Source of the DNA: Buddleja alternifolia
Taxonomy: Eukaryota; Streptophyta; Magnoliopsida; Lamiales; Scrophulariaceae
Direction of reading: 5' to 3'
Assembly: GCA_019426215.1 (NCBI GenBank)
Contig: CM033399.1
Span: forward strand, 22,019,022 to 22,083,021
Length of the DNA stretch: 64,000 bases
Shown: piece by piece, positions 54,352 through 64,000 of the stretch
Layout of the letters: every line of letters begins with the position of its first letter
Numbering within the stretch: the stretch's first letter is position 1
Position numbers and translations under genes: made by a program
Notes under the pieces: generated by a model
The model's database searches: none
Seen by the model: the letters and a program-made list of their open reading frames with translations, nothing else
Told to the model about the DNA's origin: nothing

Positions 54352-57300
54352 ATGGCTCCACGTAAATCTTCACATTCTGCTGCTGCTCCATCTTTACCAA
54401 AATCCAAGGACCCAAAGGATGTTCATGTTAATCCTGGGTTTCTCATTGATTTGGACTACCTCTATTCCCAACAACACTCTCCGGTGAAAAGTATTATTCT
54501 TTCTTTCGATGAACAGAAACTCAAATCTCATGACCAGTCATTTCCCAATGTACTCTACGGCTCTCAAAGATTTCTACGAGAATGTCGATTCATCTGATGA
54601 TGGTCTTTCAATTACCTATATGTTTCCCGGAATTCTAGATAAGATTTTCACTCTTTTTGCCAGCATCATTGTTGATTTCTTCAAACTGCCGAATGAAGGG
54701 ATTTTGCTTTTTGAAGTCGGAATTGGAGATTTTCCCGCCGTCTGGGAAATGATGAAGATGAAGGATGACGCCTCATACTCTCACAACTTCACGAAGAAGG
54801 ATTTAAAGACCAAGTACCAGATCATGGCCGATATCTACGCCAAGGTATTAGAGTGCAGAGTTGGCTCCTTCGACAAGATTATTCATTTGCAGTTTCAAAT
54901 GATAGTAGTAATCGCCAAAAATTATAAGATTAATTGGGTGAAGTATATTTTTGAGCATAGGATCTTTTAGGGTATAAACATCCAGCTATGCCCTATGGCT
55001 TGCTTTTAAGTTACATCCTTTATAGGAGCGGTCATGTTCCAAGCAATGGAACTGAGGTGCCCCAAGAAAATTTTCTGGGAAAGAAGATGATAGCAACTCT
55101 TCTCAACCATCCAAAATTCGGTGATGTTGCGTTACTAAAAGAAGAACACGCTCTCTGTGAGAAAGAAATGCTTTGCAAGAAGCAAAAGAAAGACAGTCTT
55201 GTGCGCATAACAATTAATGAGCTACGTTAAGACTTCCTCGAGTTGGCATCACCCACTGAAGAGCACCCAGCAGAAGAAGTTCTAGGCAACTGCTCCAAGA
55301 AATCAAAGAAGGCTCCTCAAGCACCTTCTAAGAAGCCTAAGCGGAAGAAGCCATCATCCCCTTCGCCTTCACCTTTGAATGTCCAAAAAGAAGATGAGGA
55401 AGACTGAGGTAGTTTACGTCTCAAGCGCTCGTGAAAAATCTGTATCTTTAACAAACCAAAAGATTCGCACTCCCGCGGCTAAATAAATATCTAACCCTCG
55501 TGGTACTTCGCAAAAAAGTGCTCCCCCCGCAAGCGCTCCTGCAGAGGATCCAAGTCCTAACCTACCAGAGCTTCAGATGCTCAAGAACTAATTCAAACGG
55601 AACCTGAGGCTAGGGTACCACAAGTTCATCCTCTAGAACCAATTGCTGAGACTAGCGCTTAGGGTAAGAAAATTCTTCTACCAAGGCCTTCTCTTTATTT
55701 TCTACCCTCTGTAGAAAATTTATGTCTCAATGTTTGTTTCTTTCTTTTAGCTCCTTTGGAAGTCAATACTGAAACAAACGCTACTGCTAGTATCTTAGAG
55801 AGTATAACGATAGAGCTTGATGTTGATCTATCTATAGCAGTGGCTATCGCTCAAGAAGTTGCTGCAGCCGCTACTGAAGATGATGTCCCATACTCTGTGG
55901 GTGGATATCAAGCTAGGCATTGGGTGGTTCTAGACAAGGAAACAGATCACACCACTCTCCTCCCTCCGACTTAACTCAATGAAGACTTTGTTCTGCATGA
56001 TCATTATGACGAAGGTTATATTCATGTTGAGATTTGTCTTCGAGAAGCCATTGAGTTTGACGCTTGGTTTTATCGGATTCTGTTTGATCAAGAATTGACC
56101 GAAGCTCAAAAATAAGAGCTAATTAGAATCATCTCCGAGGATCCAGCGCTTAAGAAAAAGTCAAAGAAGACCAAGTCTTTTAAATCTAAGCCTTTTTCAA
56201 GTACTGCAGTCGCTCCCAAAAAGACTTGGCTAATATAATCAGTCCCAAGAAAGCGCCTAAGCCCCTCAAAAGGACTTTAACTGAGATTGACACTGCTTAC
56301 TTCAAAGTACATCTACACAGTGAACCAGAGGCTAGACCACGGAAGAATGAGAAGATTAACTTTTACAACTACTTCTCCCCAGTTTCTCTCAGTCCAAGTG
56401 AGGAGACGCTTAACAATCTAGACTATACTCATTTTCTTGAGAAAGTCCATCATTTCTCCAAACTTGAGTTTTCTCAGCCCCTCCGTTTTTGGAAAGCTAA
56501 AGGTATCGCAATTCCCAATAAGCCAGCTGATCTTAAGCAGATGATCTCCCATGAAGCGCAACTCTACTTTGAAAGAGTTTGGAATAGAGATTACAACACA
56601 GATCTCCAGTGCTTCCTCGCCTTCAAGATTATTCAGGATCGTGGCATGAGAGCAGTTTTAGCAGCCGGAACTGAGTGGTTACTCAAAGAAGCCTAATGGG
56701 TTGAGGCCCATATGGATAAGTGCCATACTTTTGAAGAAATGGTGGCCAACCCAAGCCTCTTCAGTCAAGCAATTCATGAGAAGTGGAAGTTGTTTGCTCG
56801 CTATTACCTTGACTCATGTATTCAACGACTTGGACCAGTTGATAAATTGCTAACTATTCCGGGACCAGTTGAAGAATCTTTTCGCCAAGCGCTTACAGAG
56901 CTCACTTAACCCAATCTTATTCGTGACTGTAGCAGCGCTCCTAGTGGTGAATCATGGAACATCAATGTGGAAGAAGACACTGATAAGCGCTAAGAGTTTT
57001 TGTTCAACCGAATGAAGCTCAAGGATGCTGTTAAGGTCTTTGACCAAATCTTTACCAGATATGTCATCACAGCGACTGGGGCAAGCGTCAGTGAGTTTTT
57101 AGGATTTCTCTTCCTGGGTTCTTACCCCAAGAAGTTAATCGCACATTACCAGAAGGTAATTGATCTGCTAGAAGGGCACTGCCGCCCAACGCTAGTTCAA
57201 GTTGTCCTGCCTTACATGGAAGACTATTACAAGCTCTACGTGTCGAATCTTCCAGCACTGCCAGAAGATAGGTTGTTGTACTTCTGCAAGGAGAAAACCG

Positions 57301-58771
57301 AGGACTCTCTATTCTTCAGCCCAGGGTCCAGCGCCCTGTTAACTCCAATACACCCTATAGACACTGTTGGTCCAACGTGGGTAGCAGGGATTGAAAGTCC
57401 AATCTATATTCTCAAAAGGGAACTCTTCCAGCTATCAACTATCTCTGAAAACATTCCATGGACCTAGATTATGCCTTCAAATGAGATGATTCCAGCAGAA
57501 ATCATGCCAAAGGCATCAGTCATTATGTCATTGTAGTGGTTCTTAAACACTCATCAAATCTTTTCGACTGCTCCGCGCCTGATAGAACCTTATCACGAGT
57601 TTGCAGACGCTCGTGTTAAATATATTTATGAAGCACCATCAGATAATAACATGGAGATAATTTTTGAGGAAGATTCTCCTTCCAACGCCCCTGCTCAAGC
57701 TGTTCAAAAAAAATGTTTCTAGCGCTGAGGCTCATGAAGATGATCATATCATGGACATTGCTAAAGTCCAAACTCCAAAAGCTGATCTTCCAGAAAGGAA
57801 AATATTATTGAGGAACCTCTCGTCAAAGATCCTACTCGAGGAAAGGCCATATCCTCAAAAGATTCTTTGCCTCCTCCAGCACGTTCCTCTAGCAAAAGCT
57901 CAGATTCTAATGATGACCAGAAAGCTAAGGACTTCAAGAAAGTGGTTAGGAATTATCTTATTGAAATCAAGGGTTGCTGCTCTCGATTGGAAAATCAATC
58001 CAACTCAGTACTCAGTGCCATGGACAGAACTCGAATCAATGATATGCACAATCAAGCGAATGCAAGCTCAATCAAAGTGTTTGATAAAATGGTCCCACTA
58101 ATCACTGAACTTTCTGAAAATTTCAACCGCTCGTTCGCTCAGAACGCCTCTACCGATGCTGATCATCTTAATCTATCCAATTCTACATATCAAAGTATCG
58201 CTGAGCAAGTTGCTCTTCTAGTAGAAAAAGTCAAGCTCCTTCAGAAAGGCATGGCCGATATTCGTAATTCTCTTGACGATGTTAAGAAGGGGAAAAGGGA
58301 AAAGGCAAGTCCAAGAGCATTCAAACCTCTGAAGATAAGTGCTGAGAAGAGCTCCAAAGTACTATATTAGCTATCCAACATGCCATCCTTAAGAAATGAA
58401 AACCACGTTTCTACAAGGGATTCCCAATTCCTGACTTCTAAGCTGAACTTCTTCATGAGCTGGGAATTCCTCCTTTTGCAGTTTTTGTTCTTGCGTTTCC
58501 TACAACTCGCCAAACTCCAGTGATAAGAGCTTATGAAATATTTGAAGAACTCCTAAGTGAACTTGGAGTTGATCCGTCAGTATAGAACAAACATCTGTAT
58601 AGTTTTGAGCAATTGGCCGAAAAGATAGGAAACAAAGAATTCGCCAGTGATACACATCGAAAGATGTTAGACACTAATAAGAAACTATGGAAGTTTGTGG
58701 AAATGATTCTAAAACAAGAAGAAAAGAATGCAAGTAAATCGCAGCCTTCTTCCACAAAGAGAAAGCACTAG
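54352..58771 (+). pseudogene. third ORF region of the SIRE-like element (env-position ORF)
   Basis: A 4.4-kb coding region between pol and the 3' LTR, broken by many stops. Main readable parts: 54352-54970 (MAPRKSSHSAAAPSLPKSKD..., KNYKINWVKYIFEHR), a Lys/Pro/Ser-rich linker to about 56220, 56226-56909 (KINFYNYFSPVSLSP, ELTWFLKEA-like helices), 57000-57467, and 57867-58771, which includes a heptad-rich coiled coil (EQVALLVEKVKLLQKGMADI) and ends NASKSQPSSTKRKH. SIRE/Maximus elements carry an extra ORF at this place that has been called env-like. I see no convincing signal peptide or membrane span, so 'env' is not supported by this copy. Confidence 0.65.
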
Positions 58772-58994
58772 ATCCTTTTACTATTTCCTCTTTTTAAGGC
58801 TCTTTATGTTTGCTCCCTTTTTAAACTCATTATACTTAATATGTCTATCAATCAATGTGAGTTTTGCGGAAATATCTTCTTTTTTGCTATTTGTGCTAAC
58901 TTATAGCTATCTAACTGTTTAAACGCCATCTACATATAATCTTTTCAATCTTCTAGCTCTTGGACTATAAAAGAGTTAAGGTCTTGACATCATC

Positions 58995-59007
58995 AAAAAG
59001 GGGGAAA
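58995..59007 (+). other. polypurine tract of the SIRE-like element
   Basis: aaaaagggggaaa directly before the right LTR (tgttagg at 59009), the plus-strand primer site for reverse transcription. Confidence 0.85.
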
Positions 59008-59008
59008 T

Positions 59009-60453
59009 TGTTAGGAAATTTCATGTATGTCTTTTTGATGATGACAAGATAGTTTTTTTTGTTAGACCCCAAAGATTATGTAAGTTTATCTTTAATAGAA
59101 TATGTTTAAAGTGTTTAACAAAGTTATCGAGTTGTAATTTTAGATAAGGCTTTTTTATATTTATAGTTTTAGACTAGTATTTAGCGCTTGAGCTATAATA
59201 GAATTCTAGGTGAGTCTATTAAAGTGAAACCAAAGATCAGCGTTTGAAGACTTTGAAGATAAGAGATTCTTTAAGCGGCTGTCAAGCGCTTGAGAATCAT
59301 TTAAGGTGAACAAACCACAAGCATCTGGATTCATCTGAATTAAATCCGAGATCAATAAGGACTTAAATGCAACATTCAACGGACATTTAATTCCAACGGG
59401 AATGAAATTCAAACGCATTAAATGCATGATAAGAGCATTAAATGTGATAAGGACTATTGATGTACGGGTAAGCCTTTCCCATTAGCTGTCAACTTAAAGT
59501 AAGTCTGCCACACCAACTCTATGCAGCAGAATTTTCAGAGATGTCAGAAAAGACTAGTTCACTCGCTTTGTGCTGAACACGTGCCTACATGTGTCCAATG
59601 GACAAATCCCAAGAAAATCTATAAATAGATCCTCACAGCTCAACCTTAATATATAGAAGATAGAGAAATTATCAAAAAATTGATATACACTTACGCTGTT
59701 GAAATCTATCCGTATACAAAAGCTTAAATCCTCCATAGCCAAAATCTTTCTAAGCTTATGCATCTCTGCAGCCAAACCATTATCTCTTACCTCTTCATAG
59801 AAGAACTATCATTTCTAAAGAGATATTCCAATAGTGTTTGAACTTTTCAAATCAAACAAACCTTTGACAAAATCCATCAACCTCTTCAATATGTGTGATG
59901 AAGTTGTTGAAGACGAAGCATTATTTTTTAGTAAGAGAAACTTGTCAGAAGAAGATCTTAACTGAGTTGAAATTTGTGTGATCAGCGAACTCAAGATCAA
60001 GTGTTCAACATTTGCTATTGTGTTTAAGCTGTTTTTGTGAAGTTTTGCGATTCGTCATAGTGAATTCCTTCTGTATGGAAAGGAGTAAAAGGACGTAGTT
60101 GGAATGACACACACCCAGTGAACCTTTTAATTCTCGTGTCATTTAATCTTTACTATTCTATTGCTTTATTTATCATTATGTCATCATATTATCATAAAGC
60201 ATACTTTCACAAACTAAAAGCAACTTAGCATTTATCCAAGCGCCAAATCAATCTCACTAAGAGACTTGTAAAAATCTTCTGCTGTGCTAACCCTGATATA
60301 AGTGCTGAGCGCCTGATCTATTTTGATCAAGTACTCAAAGCTACTATCTAAGTTATCTTTCTAAAAATAAGTCTTAAAATTCAAAAATAATTTCAGGGTC
60401 TATTCAACTCCCTCTCCCTTCTAGACCCTTTCGTATGCCACTTGGGACCAACA
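59009..60453 (+). repeat. SIRE-like right LTR (1445 bp)
   Basis: Uninterrupted LTR, TG at 59009 and CA at 60452-60453. It contains tataaatagatcctca (about 59620), a TATA-like box shared with the left LTR, and a single attat where the left copy carries the nested element. The flank after it is gtttt. No matching 5-bp repeat can be sought at the left because the left unit is part of a tandem. Confidence 0.9.
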
Positions 60454-61690
60454 GTTTTTCCTTTTCTCTCTTACCCTACTCTTTTTTTCTTCGTCTCATT
60501 ACTTTTATATTTGGTGAAACTTTGGTTCTGTCGATTGAATTATGACATATTATTTTAGATTATGGGGTATACGTTTTTTTTAGTATGTATCTTTCTTATA
60601 TCTGTGTGAGGTATTTGGTCCTTCTAATTTGTGAAGAGATTTTTCTATTTGTATATACTTCTGTAAATATCATAAATCGATTAATATACTCAGCCCATTT
60701 ATGCTCAATTAATAAAATATTGGTTCTTGTACAAGTTAATATGAAATTACTAAACATCATATATATGAATTCGACAAATGAGTGGTAATGTTACTATTGT
60801 TATTTCAAAAGGTAAATAAAAAATATTAAAAAGTGACATTGTCGGTGTCATCTATTACTTGATCTCCAAATGTGAACATTTAGAAGTTCAAAACTTCAAA
60901 TTTATTCATGCATGAGAAAATTACTGAATAGCAACACAATATTTGAGTTCCTGGCCTCCTAAAATTTGTAGGAAAAATATTTATGAAATTCAAGTGGAAT
61001 AAATGTCAAAATTGTTAACTACTTATTCTTTCATTTAGAGTTAAGTTAAAAGTCTACTACTATGAATTAAGCATTTATAAATTACTTATTTAAGAAAATT
61101 TTATGGTGGAAGATAGCAAATTGGTTATTGTCCTGTAGTTTGAATAAGATTAATGTTTAATTTTCAAAAAAATATTAAGAACTGCAAAATATGATAAATT
61201 GTTCATACTCTATATAAAAGTTAGGGTTTTAGGGGTTTTGTGTGTATATATTTCTCTTATATATGTGGATATACAGCATAGGTGCTTTTAATTTGGTATG
61301 AAGAAAACAAAAACAAAGAAAAAACATATTTAGTAGTCTATAATTTCACAAATCGTCTATATGAATTAAATTGTTTGGTATATTTTGTTATTTAAATTTC
61401 CTTAATAGTATATGACAAATAAGTGATACTATATGTGGTAGATAATGTAATTTTTATTATCGCAAAAAAATTGAGAAGGTACACTAATCAAATCTAATGC
61501 TTGTGCATGTAATTTACCATCTACTCTCATTATGCTAACATTTCATGGACTATGAACATTGCTATAAGAAAAGATAATTGGGCATCGGCCAAAACCATTT
61601 AGAGTTTATCCTTATATACTATAGTGAATTTTTAGATTTTATCTCATTTTCTCGACCACTATCTTATTCCTTTATATTTGCAGAGGGTAT
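60454..61690. other. AT-rich intergenic region
   Basis: No gene, element end or RNA recognised. The short frame 60585-60788 is T-rich and not supported. Confidence 0.5.
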
Positions 61691-61694
61691 CAAT

Positions 61695-63420
61695 TTACAA
61701 CCAAAATGTAAATGAAAATGTTAATTTTATGACCCTTATCGTTAAACTAAAAAAAAGGAGATAAGTTTTAAATAAAATTTCTATTTTTTCATTTTGTAAG
61801 AGGTATACAATGTGAATATTTTTTTCTCTCTTCATATAATTTCTTTTCACCTTTTCAACTATGTGTTTGTAGTGAACTCTCATAACTTTGGAATATTTTT
61901 CTATTGCTTAATACTCTTATCTTTACTACCATGGTTATGTACCAAATGAAATTAGCCATTTTCTAACTAAATCAATGAACTAAGAAAAGTGAAAAAAGCA
62001 TATCACGGAACGACAACCCATTATCTTTTCCTTCATGTTTTAATTTTATACTTTCTTATGTTATGGAATTAATGTGGAATACACATCAAAATCTATAACA
62101 GGTCATATAACTCATTTAAGAGTCTAATGTTGCTAATTAAACAAATACAATGTATTTATTTATTGAAAATGTGTAATGAAATATAAAAAAAAAATACTTA
62201 CTACCATGTAAAGTTATATTTATCATTTTTACAAAACATACTATAAAATACCTAACAAAGAAATTTAGATACATATTACTAATAAGTATATACAAGGAAA
62301 CAGTAACTCACTTATTAGAGTACTATATATAACGAACACGATAATTCTTCTTTTATTCTAACTTAAATTCCCCTTTATTTATTTTTGCAAGAGACATATG
62401 GATCTAATTTTTTTTTCTCTTCATGCTTTCTTCTTTATTTCAATTATGTGTTAACTGTGAACTCTTATAATTTAAATATTTAGTGGTTTATGATTTTGTC
62501 TCTACTGTCGTATACTAAATGAAAATCTCCATTTACTTACTAATTTTTGTAATGAAAATTTAAAAATCAATAAATTAAAAAAATAAAATAATAAAGTGGA
62601 CCAGCAGTCCAATATTTTTCTTCACCAAATTTTATTTTTAAATTGTCTTATGTTATGAAATTCGCACCAAAATCTATGCCATGTCATGCAATTCATTTTC
62701 AGTTCGCTTAAGAATCTACTATTTCTAATTAAATAAATAAAAATTATTTATTGTAGAAAAAATATGTGGTAATTTAGAAAATTACTTACTACCATGTAAG
62801 AAATATTTATCTTTTTTATGAGAATTAAATTAGATACATAGTAACTATGAATATATACAATGAACAAAATAATTCACTTATTAGAGTGACATTCCCATTT
62901 GTTTCTTTTCGCAACAGGCATGTGGAGCTAAAAAAAAAATTATTCATATATTTTCTTCTGTATTTTAATTATTTGTTAGTTGTGAACTCTTATAATTATG
63001 AGTTACCTTTTAGTTTAAATATTTATTCTTTTATGCTCTTATATATACGAAATGAAATTTCTCATTTGAGAACCAAATTTTTAATGGAATTTAAAAATCA
63101 ATGAATTAAAAAAACAAAATAAAGTGGACCAACAATCCAATATTTTTCTTCGAATTTTATTTTTTAAATTTTCTTTTATTATGGAATTCTCATCAATATC
63201 TAAAATATGTGATATAATTTATTTGGACTTCACTACGAATTAAAATGAATAGAAATTATTTATTGTTGGAAAAATGAGTATTAGTCTAGAAAGTTACTTG
63301 CTACCATGTAAAAAATACATTTATCATTCACAAAAATACTACATAAAATATCCAATAAAACTAAATTAGCTACAACCTATGAATCAATGAACAAAATAAC
63401 TTATTTTTTAGAGTATGATA
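61695..63420. repeat. three-unit tandem repeat, about 510-590 bp period
   Basis: The marker 'ctaccatgta' with the same context (acttactaccatgtaa) occurs at 62201, 62789 and 63301. Between them recur 'agtggaccaac/agcagtccaatatttttcttc' (62595, 63122) and 'gtgaactcttataatt' (62457, 62982; an older copy at 61873). Copies are diverged by point changes and indels and are non-coding. Confidence 0.75.
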
Positions 63421-63717
63421 TACATTGAACAACATTGATTCTTCTTTTAATAAGGTCTAGATTAAGTTAGTTCTTAATTTATCATCATTAAGTTATTCAC
63501 TTAATGAACCTCTCTCTTTTTCCTAGCATAATATTCACATAAGGATATTTTAATCTCTACAAAAAGTTAAGAAATCTAAATCATCTCCTAACATTCACAC
63601 TTTTATTATTATTATTATTATTATTATAATATTCAGGCAAAGCCACGCAGAGTAATTAGGAGGAACCAAATAGTTATTATGAATTCCTCTTTCACCTTCA
63701 TTTTCATATTGATAGGT
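63421..63717. other. short spacer with (TTA)n
   Basis: AT-rich, no gene. A (TTA)9 microsatellite lies at about 63603-63629. Confidence 0.6.
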
Positions 63718-64000
63718 TGACACGCTAGAAGCTAACGTGCTTTGGTAGCAAGTGCACTAGTTGTGTGTAGTAATAGAAATGGACAATAAGTCTGGGTTGT
63801 CGAACCACGGAGACTTGAATTTTAGTTTATGATTTTCGATAACAAAAGGAAGTAAATTAGAGATTTAACTAAAAAGCAAAGTAAAATAAGCTAAAGCGAA
63901 AGTAAAGAGAGATTAAACTTCCAAGGTGGAGAGGTGACTAAGGCTCATGTTCGGGCACATGTTGCGTATTGCTATCCTAAGATCATTACCAGTTCATTAG
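63718..64000 (-). repeat. Ty3-type LTR end, reverse orientation, cut by the window edge
   Basis: The minus strand, read toward 63718, contains 'ctccgtggttcgacaacc', 'attactacacacaactagtgcacttgct' and ends ...cgtgtca. These parallel 'tctgtgggatcgataactcg', 'attactacacacgaccagtccacttgct' and ...cgtgtca at the end of the LTR at 1336-2891. It is the 3' end of an LTR. No primer-site sequence follows on the minus strand (left of 63718), so it is a 3' or solo LTR whose body lies beyond the window. Confidence 0.7.

Larger units (their letters stand above)
37425..60453 (+). mobile_element. SIRE/Maximus-like Ty1-copia retrotransposon, with a nested insertion
   Basis: Left LTR 37425-48128 (split by a 9.36-kb insertion), primer site 48131-48144, gag 48227-49330, pol about 49400-53604, third ORF region 54352-58771, polypurine tract 58995-59007, right LTR 59009-60453. 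LTRs start tgttaggaaatttcatg and end ...gggaccaaca (left: cggaccaaca). Integrase, reverse transcriptase and RNase H are in copia order, and a long extra coding region lies 3' of pol as in SIRE/Maximus. LTR divergence (roughly a tenth of bases by eye), stops and frameshifts show that it is inactive and not recent. Confidence 0.9.

Noticed and set aside
1..64000. CRISPR arrays, bacterial operons, organellar transfers, tRNA or rRNA genes
   Set aside because: No regularly spaced identical repeats, no clustered prokaryotic frames, no cloverleaf or rRNA signature seen on either strand; tRNA-like words are retroelement primer-binding sites.

Overview
The window is nuclear DNA from a flowering plant, most likely a eudicot. 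It has intron-containing genes for a chloroplast PPR-SMR protein, a DEAD-box helicase of the RH47 type, a CASP-like membrane protein and a UDP-glucose 4-epimerase. These sit among long AT-rich spacers and many plant transposable elements. No bacterial, plastid or mitochondrial gene set, rRNA, tRNA or CRISPR array was seen. I can read homology only from memory of protein families, so names rest on motifs and lengths.

Layout, left to right. 1-2891 is the 3' end of a Ty3-type LTR retrotransposon (3' untranslated part, polypurine tract, ~1.56-kb LTR). 3247-5814 (-) is an intact 855-aa Mutator-like transposase. 6840-10380 is a patchwork: a chromovirus pol end and probable LTR, a small coiled-coil gene present twice (one copy broken, one intact), a short LTR with primer site, and a decayed minus-strand gag. 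10786-14690 (-) is a 5'-truncated, frame-broken L1-type LINE. 15229-16979 (-) is a decayed plant-mobile-domain gene. 17376-19311 is a non-autonomous element with long terminal inverted repeats.

19535-33911 is the genic core. It holds the PPR-SMR gene (+), the RH47-like helicase (+), a three-exon CASP-like gene (-) and a nine-exon UGE gene (-). For the last two I assembled complete reading frames from the splice sites (191 and 351 codons before the stop). A gag fragment and a 230-bp MULE-type MITE lie between them. 34440-36925 is AT-rich with two nested levels of duplication and Helitron-like ends.

36926-60453 is one large retrotransposon complex. A SIRE/Maximus-like Ty1-copia element (+) has LTRs at 37425-48128 and 59009-60453, a gag, a broken pol and a 4.4-kb third ORF region. 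Its left LTR is split by a second, minus-strand, 9.36-kb element (38588-47948) flanked by a perfect 5-bp target duplication (attat). That inserted element carries LTRs of ~2.15 kb and a gag but no recognisable pol, so it is a TR-GAG-type non-autonomous element. Upstream of the SIRE-like left LTR lies a fragment of a further internal domain of the same family, so the locus is the remnant of an LTR-internal-LTR-internal-LTR tandem. 60454-63717 is AT-rich with a three-unit ~0.5-kb tandem repeat. From 63718 to the window edge is an LTR end related to the one at 1336-2891 but in the opposite orientation.

The four host genes act independently (plastid RNA processing, organellar RNA helicase, membrane scaffold, nucleotide-sugar interconversion). 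Nothing suggests a functional cluster. The most unusual content is the nested and tandem retrotransposon complex, a possible Pack-MULE, and a PPR-SMR protein whose SMR motifs differ from the form I expect.
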